Positions 37,879 to 46,482 of a stretch of 64,000 bases of DNA are shown here, in pieces. The DNA is taken from the NCBI GenBank assembly GCA_030682575.1, contig JAUXNX010000023.1, forward strand, positions 1-64,000, in the 5' to 3' direction. This DNA comes from Gammaproteobacteria bacterium (GTDB taxonomy: Bacteria; Pseudomonadota; Gammaproteobacteria; Pseudomonadales; Pseudohongiellaceae). The notes beneath the pieces are model-generated. The model did no database searches. It had not been told where the DNA came from and worked only from the letters and a program-made list of their open reading frames with translations. Position 1 is the stretch's first letter. Every line of letters begins with the position of its first letter. Both the position numbers and the translations under genes were made by a program.

Positions 37879-38793
37879 ATGATTTCCACGCACCTGGAAA
37901 CCCAGGAAATAAGGGTTTTCAAGACGGTTTGTGACACCGGTGGTTTCAAGACCGCTGCAGACAAACTCTATGTCACGCAGTCCGCTGTCAGCCAGGCGAT
38001 CGCCAATCTTGAGCGCAAGCTCGGTACGCTGCTGATCGAGCGTGGCAAGCCTATCGCGCTGACTGAATCGGGGCAGCGTTTGCAACAGTACGCCGATCTC
38101 GTGCTGCAGGAAGAGCATGATGTGCTGACGGATATTGCTGACATCCGCCAGGGCGTGGCCTCGACGCTGCAGATCGCCATGAGTGGCAGTGTCAGCCAAT
38201 TGTTTGGCAACGAACTGCTTGAGGATTACTGCGACAGCAATCCGCTCACGCGCTTGAAGGTGGACGTGATGCCAAGCCGCAAGATCATTCAGGGAGTGAT
38301 GGCCGATACACTGGAGCTTGGCTTCGGCCCTTTCCAGCACCAGATGCCCGCACTTCTGGAAACAGTGCCGCTGTTTCGGGAGTCGCGCAAACTGGTCATC
38401 AACCGCAGCCATCCAAGACTCGGGCGTTTGTTGGAAGACCCGGAAAACTGCATTCAGGAAATTCCCTTGATGGTGTCGCACCTGGAAGATCCCGACGTGC
38501 GTCCGGCTATCGAGAAGCTGCGCAACGAGTTCGGCACGATCTGGGAGATCAGTAACCTCTCGCTGCGTCTGAACATGGTCTCGAAGAACATCGGCATGTG
38601 TTACGTGGATGAGCGTGTGCTGAAGGCAAATACGTTATGTGCGGATTTCGTGCCGCTGACCGGGCTGGCGTTTTCCGATGTGGAGCTCACTTTTGGCCTC
38701 TACTATCGCAAGCGGCGCACGCTTTCAACGGGGGCACGGCAGTTCATCGACATCTGCCAATCCTTCTCTTTTGATAACCGGGGAGAGACCTGA
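37879..38793 (+). CDS. LysR-family transcriptional regulator
   Basis: A 304-residue regulator with an N-terminal winged HTH (about 5-65; TAADKLYVTQSAVSQAI is the recognition region) and a LysR substrate-binding domain. It is transcribed divergently from citrate synthase and followed one base later by a patatin-like lipase gene. Both are possible targets, and autoregulation is likely. The ATG at 37879 has AGAGG ten bases upstream; a TTG six bases earlier is in frame but weaker. The inducer is unknown. Confidence 0.88.
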   Translation: MISTHLETQEIRVFKTVCDTGGFKTAADKLYVTQSAVSQAIANLERKLGTLLIERGKPIALTESGQRLQQYADLVLQEEHDVLTDIADIRQGVASTLQIAMSGSVSQLFGNELLEDYCDSNPLTRLKVDVMPSRKIIQGVMADTLELGFGPFQHQMPALLETVPLFRESRKLVINRSHPRLGRLLEDPENCIQEIPLMVSHLEDPDVRPAIEKLRNEFGTIWEISNLSLRLNMVSKNIGMCYVDERVLKANTLCADFVPLTGLAFSDVELTFGLYYRKRRTLSTGARQFIDICQSFSFDNRGET

Positions 38794-38794
38794 C

Positions 38795-39883
38795 ATGCAG
38801 GCGCTGCAACTGTATGCCGGACCCACTGCGCTGCAAAAAATACAGCGGGACGGCTTGAGGGCTGAGGATTTTCGCATGATCGTCGGAGCATCCGGCGGGC
38901 CGAAGTGGTTCGTGCTCTACGGGCTGGACCGCTATCTGTTCGGGGATTTCTTCGCAGGGCGTCAGCAACCATTGATGACCTTGGGCTCTTCTGCCGGAGC
39001 CTGGCGACTGGCATGTCTGGGGCTGGCCGATCCGGTGGCCGCCATGGACCGTCTGGCATTCCATTATTCGCGGCAACGTTATTCCGACAAGCCCCTGATG
39101 CAGGAGATCAGTCACGAGGCGCGCAAGCTGGTGGATATCGTGCTCGGTGCCAACGGCCCCGCAGAGATTGTCGGCAACAGGCTTGTCAGTGTGCACATCG
39201 TGGCAGATCGTGCGCGAGGTCTGTTGAAGTCAGACAAAAAGGTGCTGTTGATGGGAGGTCTGGGGTTGTGTGCTGCGGCCAATGTGATCAGCAGACGCAC
39301 CCTGCGCATGAGCTTCGAGCGGGTGATATTTCACTCGGGCCGGTTGGCGCCTGGCTTCGATCGCCTTGCAGACATGCCGACACGTTGTGTGCCTCTGCGG
39401 GAAGACAATGTACGTGAGGCGCTGTTGGCGAGCGGCTCGATTCCCATGATCATGGAGGGAGTCCGCAATGTACCGGGCGCGCCTGCGGGCGTGTATCGTG
39501 ACGGCGGCATCACGGACTATCATTTCGATATGCCATTTCTTTCCGCTGGGTCTGATGGTGGGCATCTGGTGTTGTATCCACACTTCTACTCACGGCTGAC
39601 ACCCGGATGGTTCGACAAGGCGCTGCGCTGGCGCAGGGTGAATCCTGCCCACTACCATAACGTGCTGTTGTTGGCCCCATCGCCGGAGTTTGTCCGCGCG
39701 CTGCCTTATGGCAAGATACCGGATCGCAAGGACTTTGAGATCATGGATTATGACACCCGCTTCACATACTGGCAGCGCGTGCTTGCAGAAAGCGAGAGGC
39801 TGGCAGAAGAGTTTGCGGCGCTGGTCGAGTCCGAACGAGGGGTGGAGCGCATCCGCCCGTTTGCTGAAATGCGACACCATTGA
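38795..39883 (+). CDS. Patatin-like phospholipase family protein
   Basis: A 362-residue protein with the Ser-Asp dyad signature of patatins: nucleophile elbow GSSAG (about 66-70) and a DGG motif (YRDGGITDYHFD) later, after an N-terminal glycine-rich GASGGPKW that could act as oxyanion hole. No signal peptide. It should hydrolyse acyl esters of phospholipids or lysolipids. Start ATG 38795 lies one base after the lysR stop, with which it is probably co-transcribed; a small lipoprotein and a thioesterase follow on the same strand. Confidence 0.72.
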   Translation: MQALQLYAGPTALQKIQRDGLRAEDFRMIVGASGGPKWFVLYGLDRYLFGDFFAGRQQPLMTLGSSAGAWRLACLGLADPVAAMDRLAFHYSRQRYSDKPLMQEISHEARKLVDIVLGANGPAEIVGNRLVSVHIVADRARGLLKSDKKVLLMGGLGLCAAANVISRRTLRMSFERVIFHSGRLAPGFDRLADMPTRCVPLREDNVREALLASGSIPMIMEGVRNVPGAPAGVYRDGGITDYHFDMPFLSAGSDGGHLVLYPHFYSRLTPGWFDKALRWRRVNPAHYHNVLLLAPSPEFVRALPYGKIPDRKDFEIMDYDTRFTYWQRVLAESERLAEEFAALVESERGVERIRPFAEMRHH

Positions 39884-39893
39884 GATCCTCATC

Positions 39894-40088
39894 ATGCATA
39901 CGAATATTTCCGGTAACCGCATCTGGCAAAAAGTCCTGCTGCTGCCATTGCTCAGCGTGTTGTTGCAGGGCTGTCTCGGCACTGTCGTCGGCGCAGCGGT
40001 GGACGTGACGCTAGAGGTCGCCAAGGTGCCGTTCAAGGTCGCCGGTGCGGTGGTGGATGTTGCCACGCCAGACGACGATGATGACTGA
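39894..40088 (+). CDS. Small lipoprotein (NF038104-like)
   Basis: A 64-residue lipoprotein: signal sequence with lipobox LLQGC (Cys27), a mature domain rich in Gly/Val (VVGAAVDVTLEVAKVPFKVA) and a C-terminal run of Asp. It resembles short lipoproteins carrying VDV.EVAKVPFKV that recur in Pseudomonas-type genomes (recalled as family NF038104). Function unknown. It sits ten bases after the patatin gene. Confidence 0.72.
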   Translation: MHTNISGNRIWQKVLLLPLLSVLLQGCLGTVVGAAVDVTLEVAKVPFKVAGAVVDVATPDDDDD

Positions 40089-40117
40089 GGCCCGCATCAC
40101 CGCCACGAGGACAATGA

Positions 40118-40537
40118 ATGAACCCGCAGGATTTTGATGTTCCCACCGACTATCGTCACTGGGTTGGTGATGCCGCTGAAGACTACATTGGGCCTTTCTT
40201 TTTCCGCATGCAGAATGAGGTCGCCTGCACCGCCTTTCGTGTGCGAGAGAATCATTGCAATGGTCACAAGTCAGTTCACGGAGGTCTGCTCATGGCCTTC
40301 GCAGACTATACATTGTGCATAGCAGCCAATGGTGGCAACAGCGAAAGTGTGGTAACTGTCACCTGCAACAACGAGTTCATCGCGCCGGCCTACGCTGGCG
40401 ATCTCATTCTCGGACGCGGGGAGGTAAGTCGACGTGGTGGCTCTCTGGTGTTCGTGAGAGTTGTGCTGGAATCCAACGGACAGATCATTCTGACTTCGAG
40501 CGGTGTTATCAAGATGCTGCGCAGCAAACTGTCTTGA
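40118..40537 (+). CDS. PaaI-type hotdog thioesterase
   Basis: A 139-residue hotdog-fold thioesterase hydrolysing acyl-CoA or aryl-CoA esters. The key segment HGGLLMAFADYTLCIAAN contains the HGG motif and the following acidic residue of the PaaI group. It is cytoplasmic with no signal. Last gene of the lysR-patatin-lipoprotein-thioesterase run; it stops 13 bases from the convergent amidohydrolase. Confidence 0.83.
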   Translation: MNPQDFDVPTDYRHWVGDAAEDYIGPFFFRMQNEVACTAFRVRENHCNGHKSVHGGLLMAFADYTLCIAANGGNSESVVTVTCNNEFIAPAYAGDLILGRGEVSRRGGSLVFVRVVLESNGQIILTSSGVIKMLRSKLS

Positions 40538-40550
40538 TCCGTTGTGCTGT

Positions 40551-41573
40551 TCAGAGTCTGTAAACCCTCTCTGCAGTGCCGTAGAACAGCGCATGCTTTT
40601 CGCTCTCACTGGCATCAGCCACCATTTTCTTGAAGGCATTCCACAGCACGTGATACGACAGCGATAGTCTGTCCACCGGGAAATTGCTTTCGAACATGCA
40701 GCGTTCGGCCCCGAAGAGATCAAGCACATGTAGATAATATTTTTTCTGGGTGCGCACGATTTCGTCGGAGCCAGGAGGTGTGTTGCTCTTGTCCCAACCG
40801 AAGCCATTATCCGGCATCGCCAGACCTCCCAGCTTCATGTAGACGTTCCTGCATTTCGCAATCTCGGCCATGTCCCGTTTCCACTGCGAGAAAATCTCGT
40901 CCTGTCTTCCCTTGTAGATTCCCACGCCCAGTGGTGAGCCGAAGTGGTCGAGTATCATGGTGGTATCGGGAGCTGTCTGCGCCAGTTCACAGAAGTCCTC
41001 GTTCTGATGGTGAAAGTGCCATGTATCATAAGTGAGGCCATAGTCCGGCAGCATACGCAGGCCCGTACGGAATTCTTCGCGTCCATAGAGATAGGCAGGA
41101 GCACGGCCGGTGATGAGCAGATCTTCGGGTCGATTGTCACGCGCTCCGGATTGACGAATGCCTCGCAGCAATCCGCCTGCCGCGATGCGATGTTTTTCCA
41201 GAACTTCGTGCAGGCGCTGTGGGGTGGCGCCGAGTCGCAGGTCGGCATGAGCCACTATCCCGGCGATCTGTGCCTTGCCGGTGGATGTTGTGCTGTGTTG
41301 GGCGAGTTCGCGGATTGCCGCAGTTTCACCAACGGATTGCAGATGGAGTGGGGCACTCTCGTCGTAGAAGGCGCGGCACTCGACGAACACGGTTTTGACT
41401 ATGCGATGTCCGGAACCGGTATCTGCCCGGAAATCGTCCAGCAGATAGTCGCGATTGAAGGTGTCTGTCCACAGGTGGTGATGAGGGTCAATGACAGGGC
41501 GGTCCGGCTCGATGATTTCCTCGCGAGTCAATGCGAGCCAGGCATCTGAGCCGGGAGCGGGGGGAGTCGTCAT
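40551..41573 (-). CDS. TIM-barrel amidohydrolase (amidohydrolase 2 family)
   Basis: A 340-residue metal-dependent hydrolase of the amidohydrolase 2 family, whose members act as lactonases or decarboxylases (for example on pyrone dicarboxylates). Metal motif DPHHHLW (about 28-34), later ILDHFGSP and the acidic residue in ESNFPVD. The ATG at 41573 follows AAGGA; an adjacent GTG at 41576 is less likely. No transporter or pathway partner is adjacent, so the substrate is unknown. Confidence 0.82.
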   Translation of the reverse strand: MTTPPAPGSDAWLALTREEIIEPDRPVIDPHHHLWTDTFNRDYLLDDFRADTGSGHRIVKTVFVECRAFYDESAPLHLQSVGETAAIRELAQHSTTSTGKAQIAGIVAHADLRLGATPQRLHEVLEKHRIAAGGLLRGIRQSGARDNRPEDLLITGRAPAYLYGREEFRTGLRMLPDYGLTYDTWHFHHQNEDFCELAQTAPDTTMILDHFGSPLGVGIYKGRQDEIFSQWKRDMAEIAKCRNVYMKLGGLAMPDNGFGWDKSNTPPGSDEIVRTQKKYYLHVLDLFGAERCMFESNFPVDRLSLSYHVLWNAFKKMVADASESEKHALFYGTAERVYRL

Positions 41574-41641
41574 CACGCAGATTCCTTATGGTTCTGTCCA
41601 GTGTGCTGACCTTGTTGGCATGGCAATCGGAGCTGTGCGGA

Positions 41642-41914
41642 TCAATAGCGATAGCGATCCACCGGCTTCAGAGGGGCCAGCAACAGATAGAATATCCATG
41701 CGAACCAGGAGAGGAAGATGATGGCGAGAACCCACGCCAGCTTCTCCCCGCCGCTGGTCTTGTCCGAGCCGAGAATCAACAGGATTGGCAGAAACCAGAT
41801 GAACAGACAGCCGAGCACGAAAATCAGGGACATTCCGGCTGCCAGCACTGGTACCGCCAGCAGAATGACAACGCCAACGACAAGGAAGGTGAAAAGGGCA
41901 GAAAGTAGTTTCAT
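41642..41914 (-). CDS. Small membrane protein, PLDc_N-like
   Basis: A 90-residue, three-span membrane protein with a short SDKTSGGEKLAWVL linker between spans two and three. The C-terminal part (LAWVLAIIFLSWFAWIFYLLL) resembles the small N-terminal domain of phospholipase D-like cardiolipin synthases and immunity-type membrane proteins. No enzymatic residue is visible. Single gene; about 160 non-coding bases separate it from the thiamine-diphosphate enzyme downstream. Confidence 0.7.
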   Translation of the reverse strand: MKLLSALFTFLVVGVVILLAVPVLAAGMSLIFVLGCLFIWFLPILLILGSDKTSGGEKLAWVLAIIFLSWFAWIFYLLLAPLKPVDRYRY

Positions 41915-42078
41915 CGTGGTGTTCTCATCTCCGGTAAATAGTGGATTACTGGTCTGGTAAAGCCAGTTTCATGCCAGAAATAAATATCTTTATTTTCAAT
42001 GCACTAAATGTTTTTTGAGCGTTCTGAGTGGGTGTTTTCGCCACGAAGTGGTGGATTAGCCCGACTTGCACTGATGCC

Positions 42079-43632
42079 TCAACACTGCGCCTGAATCAGG
42101 AATGGGCCCGGCTCCTGAAAGCTGCGTTCGAGCAGGGTGCAGAGCTCTTCAGCAGTGTTAGCTGTGGCGCCTGGCACGCCCATGCTCTTTGCCAGTCCCA
42201 CCCAATTTATCTCCGGATTGCTGATATCGAACAGGCTGGCCGCTACTGCTCCGACATCGGTCACGCCCAGCCTTGCGTACTCCACATTCAGGATGTTGTA
42301 GCTGCGGTTTGCGTAGATCAGCGTTGTTACATTGAGCTGTTCGCGTGCCTGCGTCCACAGGCATTGAATGGTATATCCGGCCCCTCCGTCTCCGAGCAGA
42401 GCCAGCACACGTCGATCCGGGCAGGCCAGGGCAGCACCAGTGGCTGCGGGCCCCCCTTGACCGATCGAGCCTCCGGTCAAACTAAGCCATGAGTGACGTG
42501 CGGCTCCCTGACATATTGACCATGCAGCGTTGCCACCTCCAGAGTCTGTTGCCACGATGGCATTGTCGGGCATCGTTGCTGCAACGGCCTGGGAAATGGA
42601 TCTTGTGTTCAGTGCGCCCTGCGGTTTAGGTACGGCCGACTTTTCAAAGCGTTTGATGACACTCGCTGGAGCGCTCAGGATATCGGCAACCTGTGATAGC
42701 GCATCGGCAGCATCCTCTTCAATACGGGCCAGTGTGTGAACACTGCATCCTTCAGGCACAAGTCGGCCGGACTGGTTCTGATAGGCAAAGAAACTTGCCG
42801 GTGTTTGTGCGCCCACCAGAACAAGGTGCCTTGTGCCTTCCAAAGTGGCGAGGATGTGTTCGGGGAAATAGGGCATGCGTTCCACCGACACAGTGCCAGG
42901 ACCGCCATCGGTACGTGCGGGAAAGGTGCCTGTGACAAGTCTGCAGCCGGTCTTGCCTGCGATTCGGCCAGCGGCTTCAAGGGCCTCTGCTGTCAGTGCA
43001 TCATGTTCGAGAAGCAACACCGCCTTCTCACCAGAGGCGAGAACCCTGGCAAGGGCATCTGCACGCGAGCCGTCGATGCGCGCACGGGTTGGCAGTGGAT
43101 TTGCGCGGACCGGGCCGGGTGATATGCCCCATGCCGCATCCGCACCCATGATGAGAGTGGCGATCTGTCCCTGAGAACCGGGAGTTGCGCGCAACGTGGC
43201 GGTGTACGCATCGGCACCATCCTGGGCCAGCGTTTCTGCCGTGCTGCAGGACTTGATCCATGAGGAGAAATTGCGGGCCAGCGTGTCGATGTCGGAAGTC
43301 AGCGGTGCGTCATGGCCCATGTGATATTGGGGATGATTGCCAACGATATTGATGAGTGGCGTGCCGGCCTTGCGAGCGTTGTGAAGGTTGGCGATCCCGT
43401 TGGCGAGTCCAGGCCCCAGATGCAGCAGTGTGGCAGCAGGTTTGCCGGTCATGCGGCCGTAACCATCAGCGGCGCCTGTGCATACCCCTTCAAAGAGAGT
43501 CAATACGGAGCGCATGCGTGGCACCTGATCGAGGGCCTGCACCAGATGCATCTCCGACGTGCCGGGGTTGGCCATGCATAACTCAACGCCACAGTCGGCG
43601 AGTGTTTCTATCAATGCTCTTGCGCCGTTCAT
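42079..43632 (-). CDS. Thiamine-diphosphate-dependent enzyme, acetolactate synthase-like
   Basis: A 517-residue enzyme of the AHAS/pyruvate-decarboxylase superfamily. The N-terminal Pyr domain has the activating Glu48 (LTLFEGV), the middle domain follows, and the C-terminal PP domain has the ThDP/Mg motif GDGGAGYTIQ followed about 25 residues later by N in YANRSYN. It is shorter than genuine acetolactate synthase, without an obvious ilvH partner, and resembles the benzoylformate decarboxylase/IlvB-like family. The start at 43632 (MNGARALIE) is preferred over a longer frame with no similarity. Substrate unknown. Confidence 0.83.
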   Translation of the reverse strand: MNGARALIETLADCGVELCMANPGTSEMHLVQALDQVPRMRSVLTLFEGVCTGAADGYGRMTGKPAATLLHLGPGLANGIANLHNARKAGTPLINIVGNHPQYHMGHDAPLTSDIDTLARNFSSWIKSCSTAETLAQDGADAYTATLRATPGSQGQIATLIMGADAAWGISPGPVRANPLPTRARIDGSRADALARVLASGEKAVLLLEHDALTAEALEAAGRIAGKTGCRLVTGTFPARTDGGPGTVSVERMPYFPEHILATLEGTRHLVLVGAQTPASFFAYQNQSGRLVPEGCSVHTLARIEEDAADALSQVADILSAPASVIKRFEKSAVPKPQGALNTRSISQAVAATMPDNAIVATDSGGGNAAWSICQGAARHSWLSLTGGSIGQGGPAATGAALACPDRRVLALLGDGGAGYTIQCLWTQAREQLNVTTLIYANRSYNILNVEYARLGVTDVGAVAASLFDISNPEINWVGLAKSMGVPGATANTAEELCTLLERSFQEPGPFLIQAQC

Positions 43633-43795
43633 GGTCGGCTGCTCCTTGATGCAGGGAAACGAGGCTGGCCCCGGTGTCTCAAAAAAGGATGTCAGAACGG
43701 GGGTCAGAAAGACCGGTCGCGAGAGTCTAGCACACACCGATTTTCCCTCAACCGACCGGAATGCAGGATAGTAGTGAGATTTGAAGGACTACCTC

Positions 43796-43841
43796 ATACA
43801 GTATTGTACTGTATAAATACATAGTGTATAAATATACAGTC
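43796..43841 (+). promoter_or_regulatory. Promoter with tandem SOS-box-like sites
   Basis: A sigma-70-type promoter, TTGTAC (43804-43809), 17 bases, TATAAA (43827-43832). It is covered by two overlapping LexA-box-like sites: 43807-43826, 16 of 20 matches to the E. coli box, with CTGT-N8-ATAG, and 43822-43841, 17 of 20, with GTGT-N8-ACAG. A perfect palindrome ATACAGTA-TTG-TACTGTAT (43796-43814) overlaps the -35. LexA binding is inferred only from motif similarity. Confidence 0.55.
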
Positions 43842-43911
43842 TCACTTTCAAAAGTGAAACCAATATATATCGCTCCGACCAACAAAGAAGGAAGATTAGA
43901 GGTAGAGAAGC

Positions 43912-44154
43912 ATGAAAAGCATGGTGGTTAATTCTGGTTTATCAGATGGTTACAATGGAATTTTGGATGCAGCTGTGCAAGAGCAGGAGATCTGGCAGAT
44001 TGCCTCTTTGCTGCCGCATACCACTGTACAGGACATTCGCGACAAGCTGCTCAGTCTCGCCAGCGACCAGCGCTTCGTCATGAATTACTGGCTGAAAGTG
44101 TGCAAGGTTCGGGCTACCCGTGGTCAGCCTATGCCGTGGGATCAGATTCACTGA
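43912..44154 (+). CDS. Small unknown protein behind SOS-like promoter
   Basis: An 80-residue protein that I do not recognise. It has no signal peptide or membrane span, two cysteine-poor helical stretches and a basic central-to-C-terminal part (VCKVRATRG). The ATG has an AGAGG site at 43898-43902. A 5'-leader hairpin TCACTT-TCAA-AAGTGA (43842-43857) lies between promoter and gene. The promoter geometry makes this a real, regulated gene. A possible role in DNA-damage response is only suggested by the SOS-box-like sites. Confidence 0.7.
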   Translation: MKSMVVNSGLSDGYNGILDAAVQEQEIWQIASLLPHTTVQDIRDKLLSLASDQRFVMNYWLKVCKVRATRGQPMPWDQIH

Positions 44155-44181
44155 CATTATTTGCAAGTGAATCCTTGGGTT

Positions 44182-44199
44182 ACATGAATTTTTTCATGT
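44182..44199 (+). terminator. Weak hairpin after the 80-residue gene
   Basis: ACATGAA-TTTT-TTCATGT forms a 7-bp A/T-rich stem 28 bases after the stop, without a following T-run. Possible weak terminator. The rest of 44155-44452 holds only the promoter at 44222-44249. Confidence 0.3.
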
Positions 44200-44221
44200 T
44201 GCTGGCTAATAGATTGCTGAC

Positions 44222-44249
44222 TTGATCGGTTCGGTTTCTTTGATATGAT
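44222..44249 (+). promoter_or_regulatory. Sigma-70-type promoter of DUF4105 gene
   Basis: TTGATC (44222-44227), 16-base spacer, TATGAT (44244-44249). It lies about 200 bases upstream of the chosen start codon of the DUF4105 gene. Confidence 0.5.
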
Positions 44250-44452
44250 TGCGCCCAACTGGCGTTTACCAAGCCGCCGTGCAACCCGATCGCTCAGCCG
44301 ATCCCTTTAAAGCAGCCCACTGATCATTGATTTCCATCGCCGCTAAAACCTGCCTTTCCGCTCGTGCGCAAGGTCTGCAACATCATGTGAAAACCCTTGT
44401 CTTCAAGGCGTTGTCCGTTGGCTTTTCTCGCTGGCTCAAGGCCTGTAGGTTG

Positions 44453-45820
44453 ATGGCCCGCGCGGCCACAGGAATCGTACTGCTGGTCTTTGCTGCCATG
44501 TCTGGAATCGATAATGTGCAGGCGGCGGAGGAGTTGCTTTTGCCTGATACCACTCCGGAGATCGTGGATATTTCGTCGATCCGTATGCCACGGGATTTCA
44601 GTCGGGTCGATTTCTATCTGCTTACAGTCGATGTCGGTGACAAAGTCTGGGATAACTTCGGGCACACTGCCCTGCGGGTAGTGGATAACGAAAGCAATTC
44701 CGATCTCGTCTTCAACTGGGGTTTGTTCGATATAAGCGTCGGGAATGTCACCTTCGCGAGCAATTTCCTGCGAGGCATTCTCAATTATCAGCTTGGTGTT
44801 TCGCCACCAGCCTGGGAACTGGGTCGCTACGAGCGCGAGCAGCGCACGGTATGGCAGGACAAGATCAATCTGACCAACGCTCAGAAAGCAACGTTGTATC
44901 AGCGCCTGGCCTGGAACCTCCGGGAGGAGAATATCGTCTACTCCTACCAGTATTTCTTCGACAATTGCACGACGCGGGTGCGCGATTATCTCAATGAGGC
45001 TCTCGGAGGCCGTCTGCAGGAGCAGAGTCGTGCTCTGTCGCCGCGAACCTTCCGCGATGAAGTGAAGGCCCACTACGCCTCTGTTCCTTATGTTTCTGTG
45101 TCTCTCGATATACTCATGAACAGTCGGATCGACCGGCGCATGTCACAATGGGAGGAGATGTTTCTACCGCTGCGCCTGCGTCAGGAACTGACCAGATTTG
45201 CGTCCGATGTGGTGCGAAATGGCCAGCGCCTGCCGTTGCTTGATGAGTCCCGCATCCTGATGGAGTTTCAACCGCCTGCAGAGAAGCCTGACGGTTACTA
45301 CTTTCTGGGCGCTTTCCTGTTTGTCCCGGTCATGGTCCTGTTTTTCAACCTCAAAAAGATTCCGTTGGCATCGTTCTCAAGTCAGACTGGTTTTACATTC
45401 CGCGCGCCCGGCCTCAGTTATCGCCTCCTGGGATTGCTGACCCTGGCTTTGTCCCTAGTCAGTGGCATTTACGGTCTGATCATGACGGTGGGCTGGCTTG
45501 AGTCTGGTCATCTCGATCTGCACCACAATTTGAATCTACTGCTGTTCTGGCCGACCGATTTGCTCGGCTTCTTCTTCGCACTGCGTTGGTTGTTCTCGGG
45601 GCGTGGTTGCGCCATGAGCAAGACAAGTCACAGCCTTATAATCTTTTACCTTCTTTGTCATTTGCTGGCTGCGGTCGCTTACATTCTCATGGCAGTGACT
45701 GGTATTGCTGAGCAGAATGTCAGCTCTCTGCTCATCTTCGTGGTGCCAGCGCTGACAGGCTTGACACTGTTGGTCTGGAACGCAGGATTCAGCGCCATCC
45801 GCAGAATCAGCTTCTCCTGA
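44453..45820 (+). CDS. Lnb/DUF4105-domain membrane protein
   Basis: A 455-residue protein from ATG 44453: signal peptide ending VQAA, periplasmic DUF4105 domain (about 30-270) with H71 in FGHTALRV and C172 in FFDNCTTRVRDYL, the Cys-His pair of this family, then four or more membrane spans (about 275-450). DUF4105 includes Lnb of Gram-positive bacteria, which transfers an acyl chain between lipids and lipoproteins; here the Gram-negative role is unproven. Earlier in-frame starts (TTG 44327, GTG 44387) would add a poor leader and are less convincing. Ribosome site before the ATG is weak. Confidence 0.72.
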   Translation: MARAATGIVLLVFAAMSGIDNVQAAEELLLPDTTPEIVDISSIRMPRDFSRVDFYLLTVDVGDKVWDNFGHTALRVVDNESNSDLVFNWGLFDISVGNVTFASNFLRGILNYQLGVSPPAWELGRYEREQRTVWQDKINLTNAQKATLYQRLAWNLREENIVYSYQYFFDNCTTRVRDYLNEALGGRLQEQSRALSPRTFRDEVKAHYASVPYVSVSLDILMNSRIDRRMSQWEEMFLPLRLRQELTRFASDVVRNGQRLPLLDESRILMEFQPPAEKPDGYYFLGAFLFVPVMVLFFNLKKIPLASFSSQTGFTFRAPGLSYRLLGLLTLALSLVSGIYGLIMTVGWLESGHLDLHHNLNLLLFWPTDLLGFFFALRWLFSGRGCAMSKTSHSLIIFYLLCHLLAAVAYILMAVTGIAEQNVSSLLIFVVPALTGLTLLVWNAGFSAIRRISFS

Positions 45821-45935
45821 TCTGATGCCGCCAGGAAAAGGGCGGAGGCTGGACAGATCGCGACTTCCCGTCTATTTCTTTAAGTGGGTGTGCAAGCACC
45901 CGCTTATGTGAATCCAGCAAGCCAGGGAGGCGGAG

Positions 45936-46247
45936 ATGACCAGGGAATTCGAGTACGGTGGCGGATCTGTTTGTGAGATGTTGCAGGGGCAGTGTCAGGA
46001 TGTATTGATGTGCCGCGATGTCATTCAGGACGGCAAGACAGTCAGGATCGAAGTGGAGTTCAGCGGGGACGACGGCTGGATATTGCGCATCATCGGCCGT
46101 AATGGTCAGGTCTCGGAATGGACCGAGCTTTTCTCCAGTTCCGGCGAAGCCATGACGACGGCGTTGTCTGCCATTCGGTATGAAGGCATCGACGATTTCT
46201 ACGACGATCCAATATTTCATTACCTTCAGGAACGGCATTCTCATTGA
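45936..46247 (+). CDS. Hypothetical protein, 103 residues
   Basis: Unrecognised 103-residue acidic soluble protein with a good GGGAGG-type ribosome site. The core has beta-strand character (VRIEVEFSGDDGWILRIIGRNG) and the C-terminal half ends in a helix followed by FYDDPIFHYLQE. No signal peptide. The nearest gene downstream on the same strand is an acyl-CoA dehydrogenase, 235 bases away. No function can be proposed. Confidence 0.6.
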   Translation: MTREFEYGGGSVCEMLQGQCQDVLMCRDVIQDGKTVRIEVEFSGDDGWILRIIGRNGQVSEWTELFSSSGEAMTTALSAIRYEGIDDFYDDPIFHYLQERHSH

Positions 46248-46482
46248 ATGGAAAAGCACACAAACTGCAATGGAATCAATCATGATCCGGATGCAATCAT
46301 GAGTGTTCTCTGACGTCGAACATCTGCTCGATTTTCCGTTTTCATCATGCTTGAATAATGGTAGAGTCGCCTCTGCATGCCAGTCTGGTCAGCAAATCAA
46401 GCAGAAAAATCCTGCAATTGATCGGCGAGGCTGCAAGTCGGGCAGTCATCATCGACTGCTGTCAAATGTCAGGAGAACTTGC

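Noticed and set aside
43796-43814. Palindrome as intrinsic terminator of a minus-strand gene
   Set aside because: It is A/T rich with an A-rich flank and overlaps a complete promoter, fitting an operator better than a terminator.
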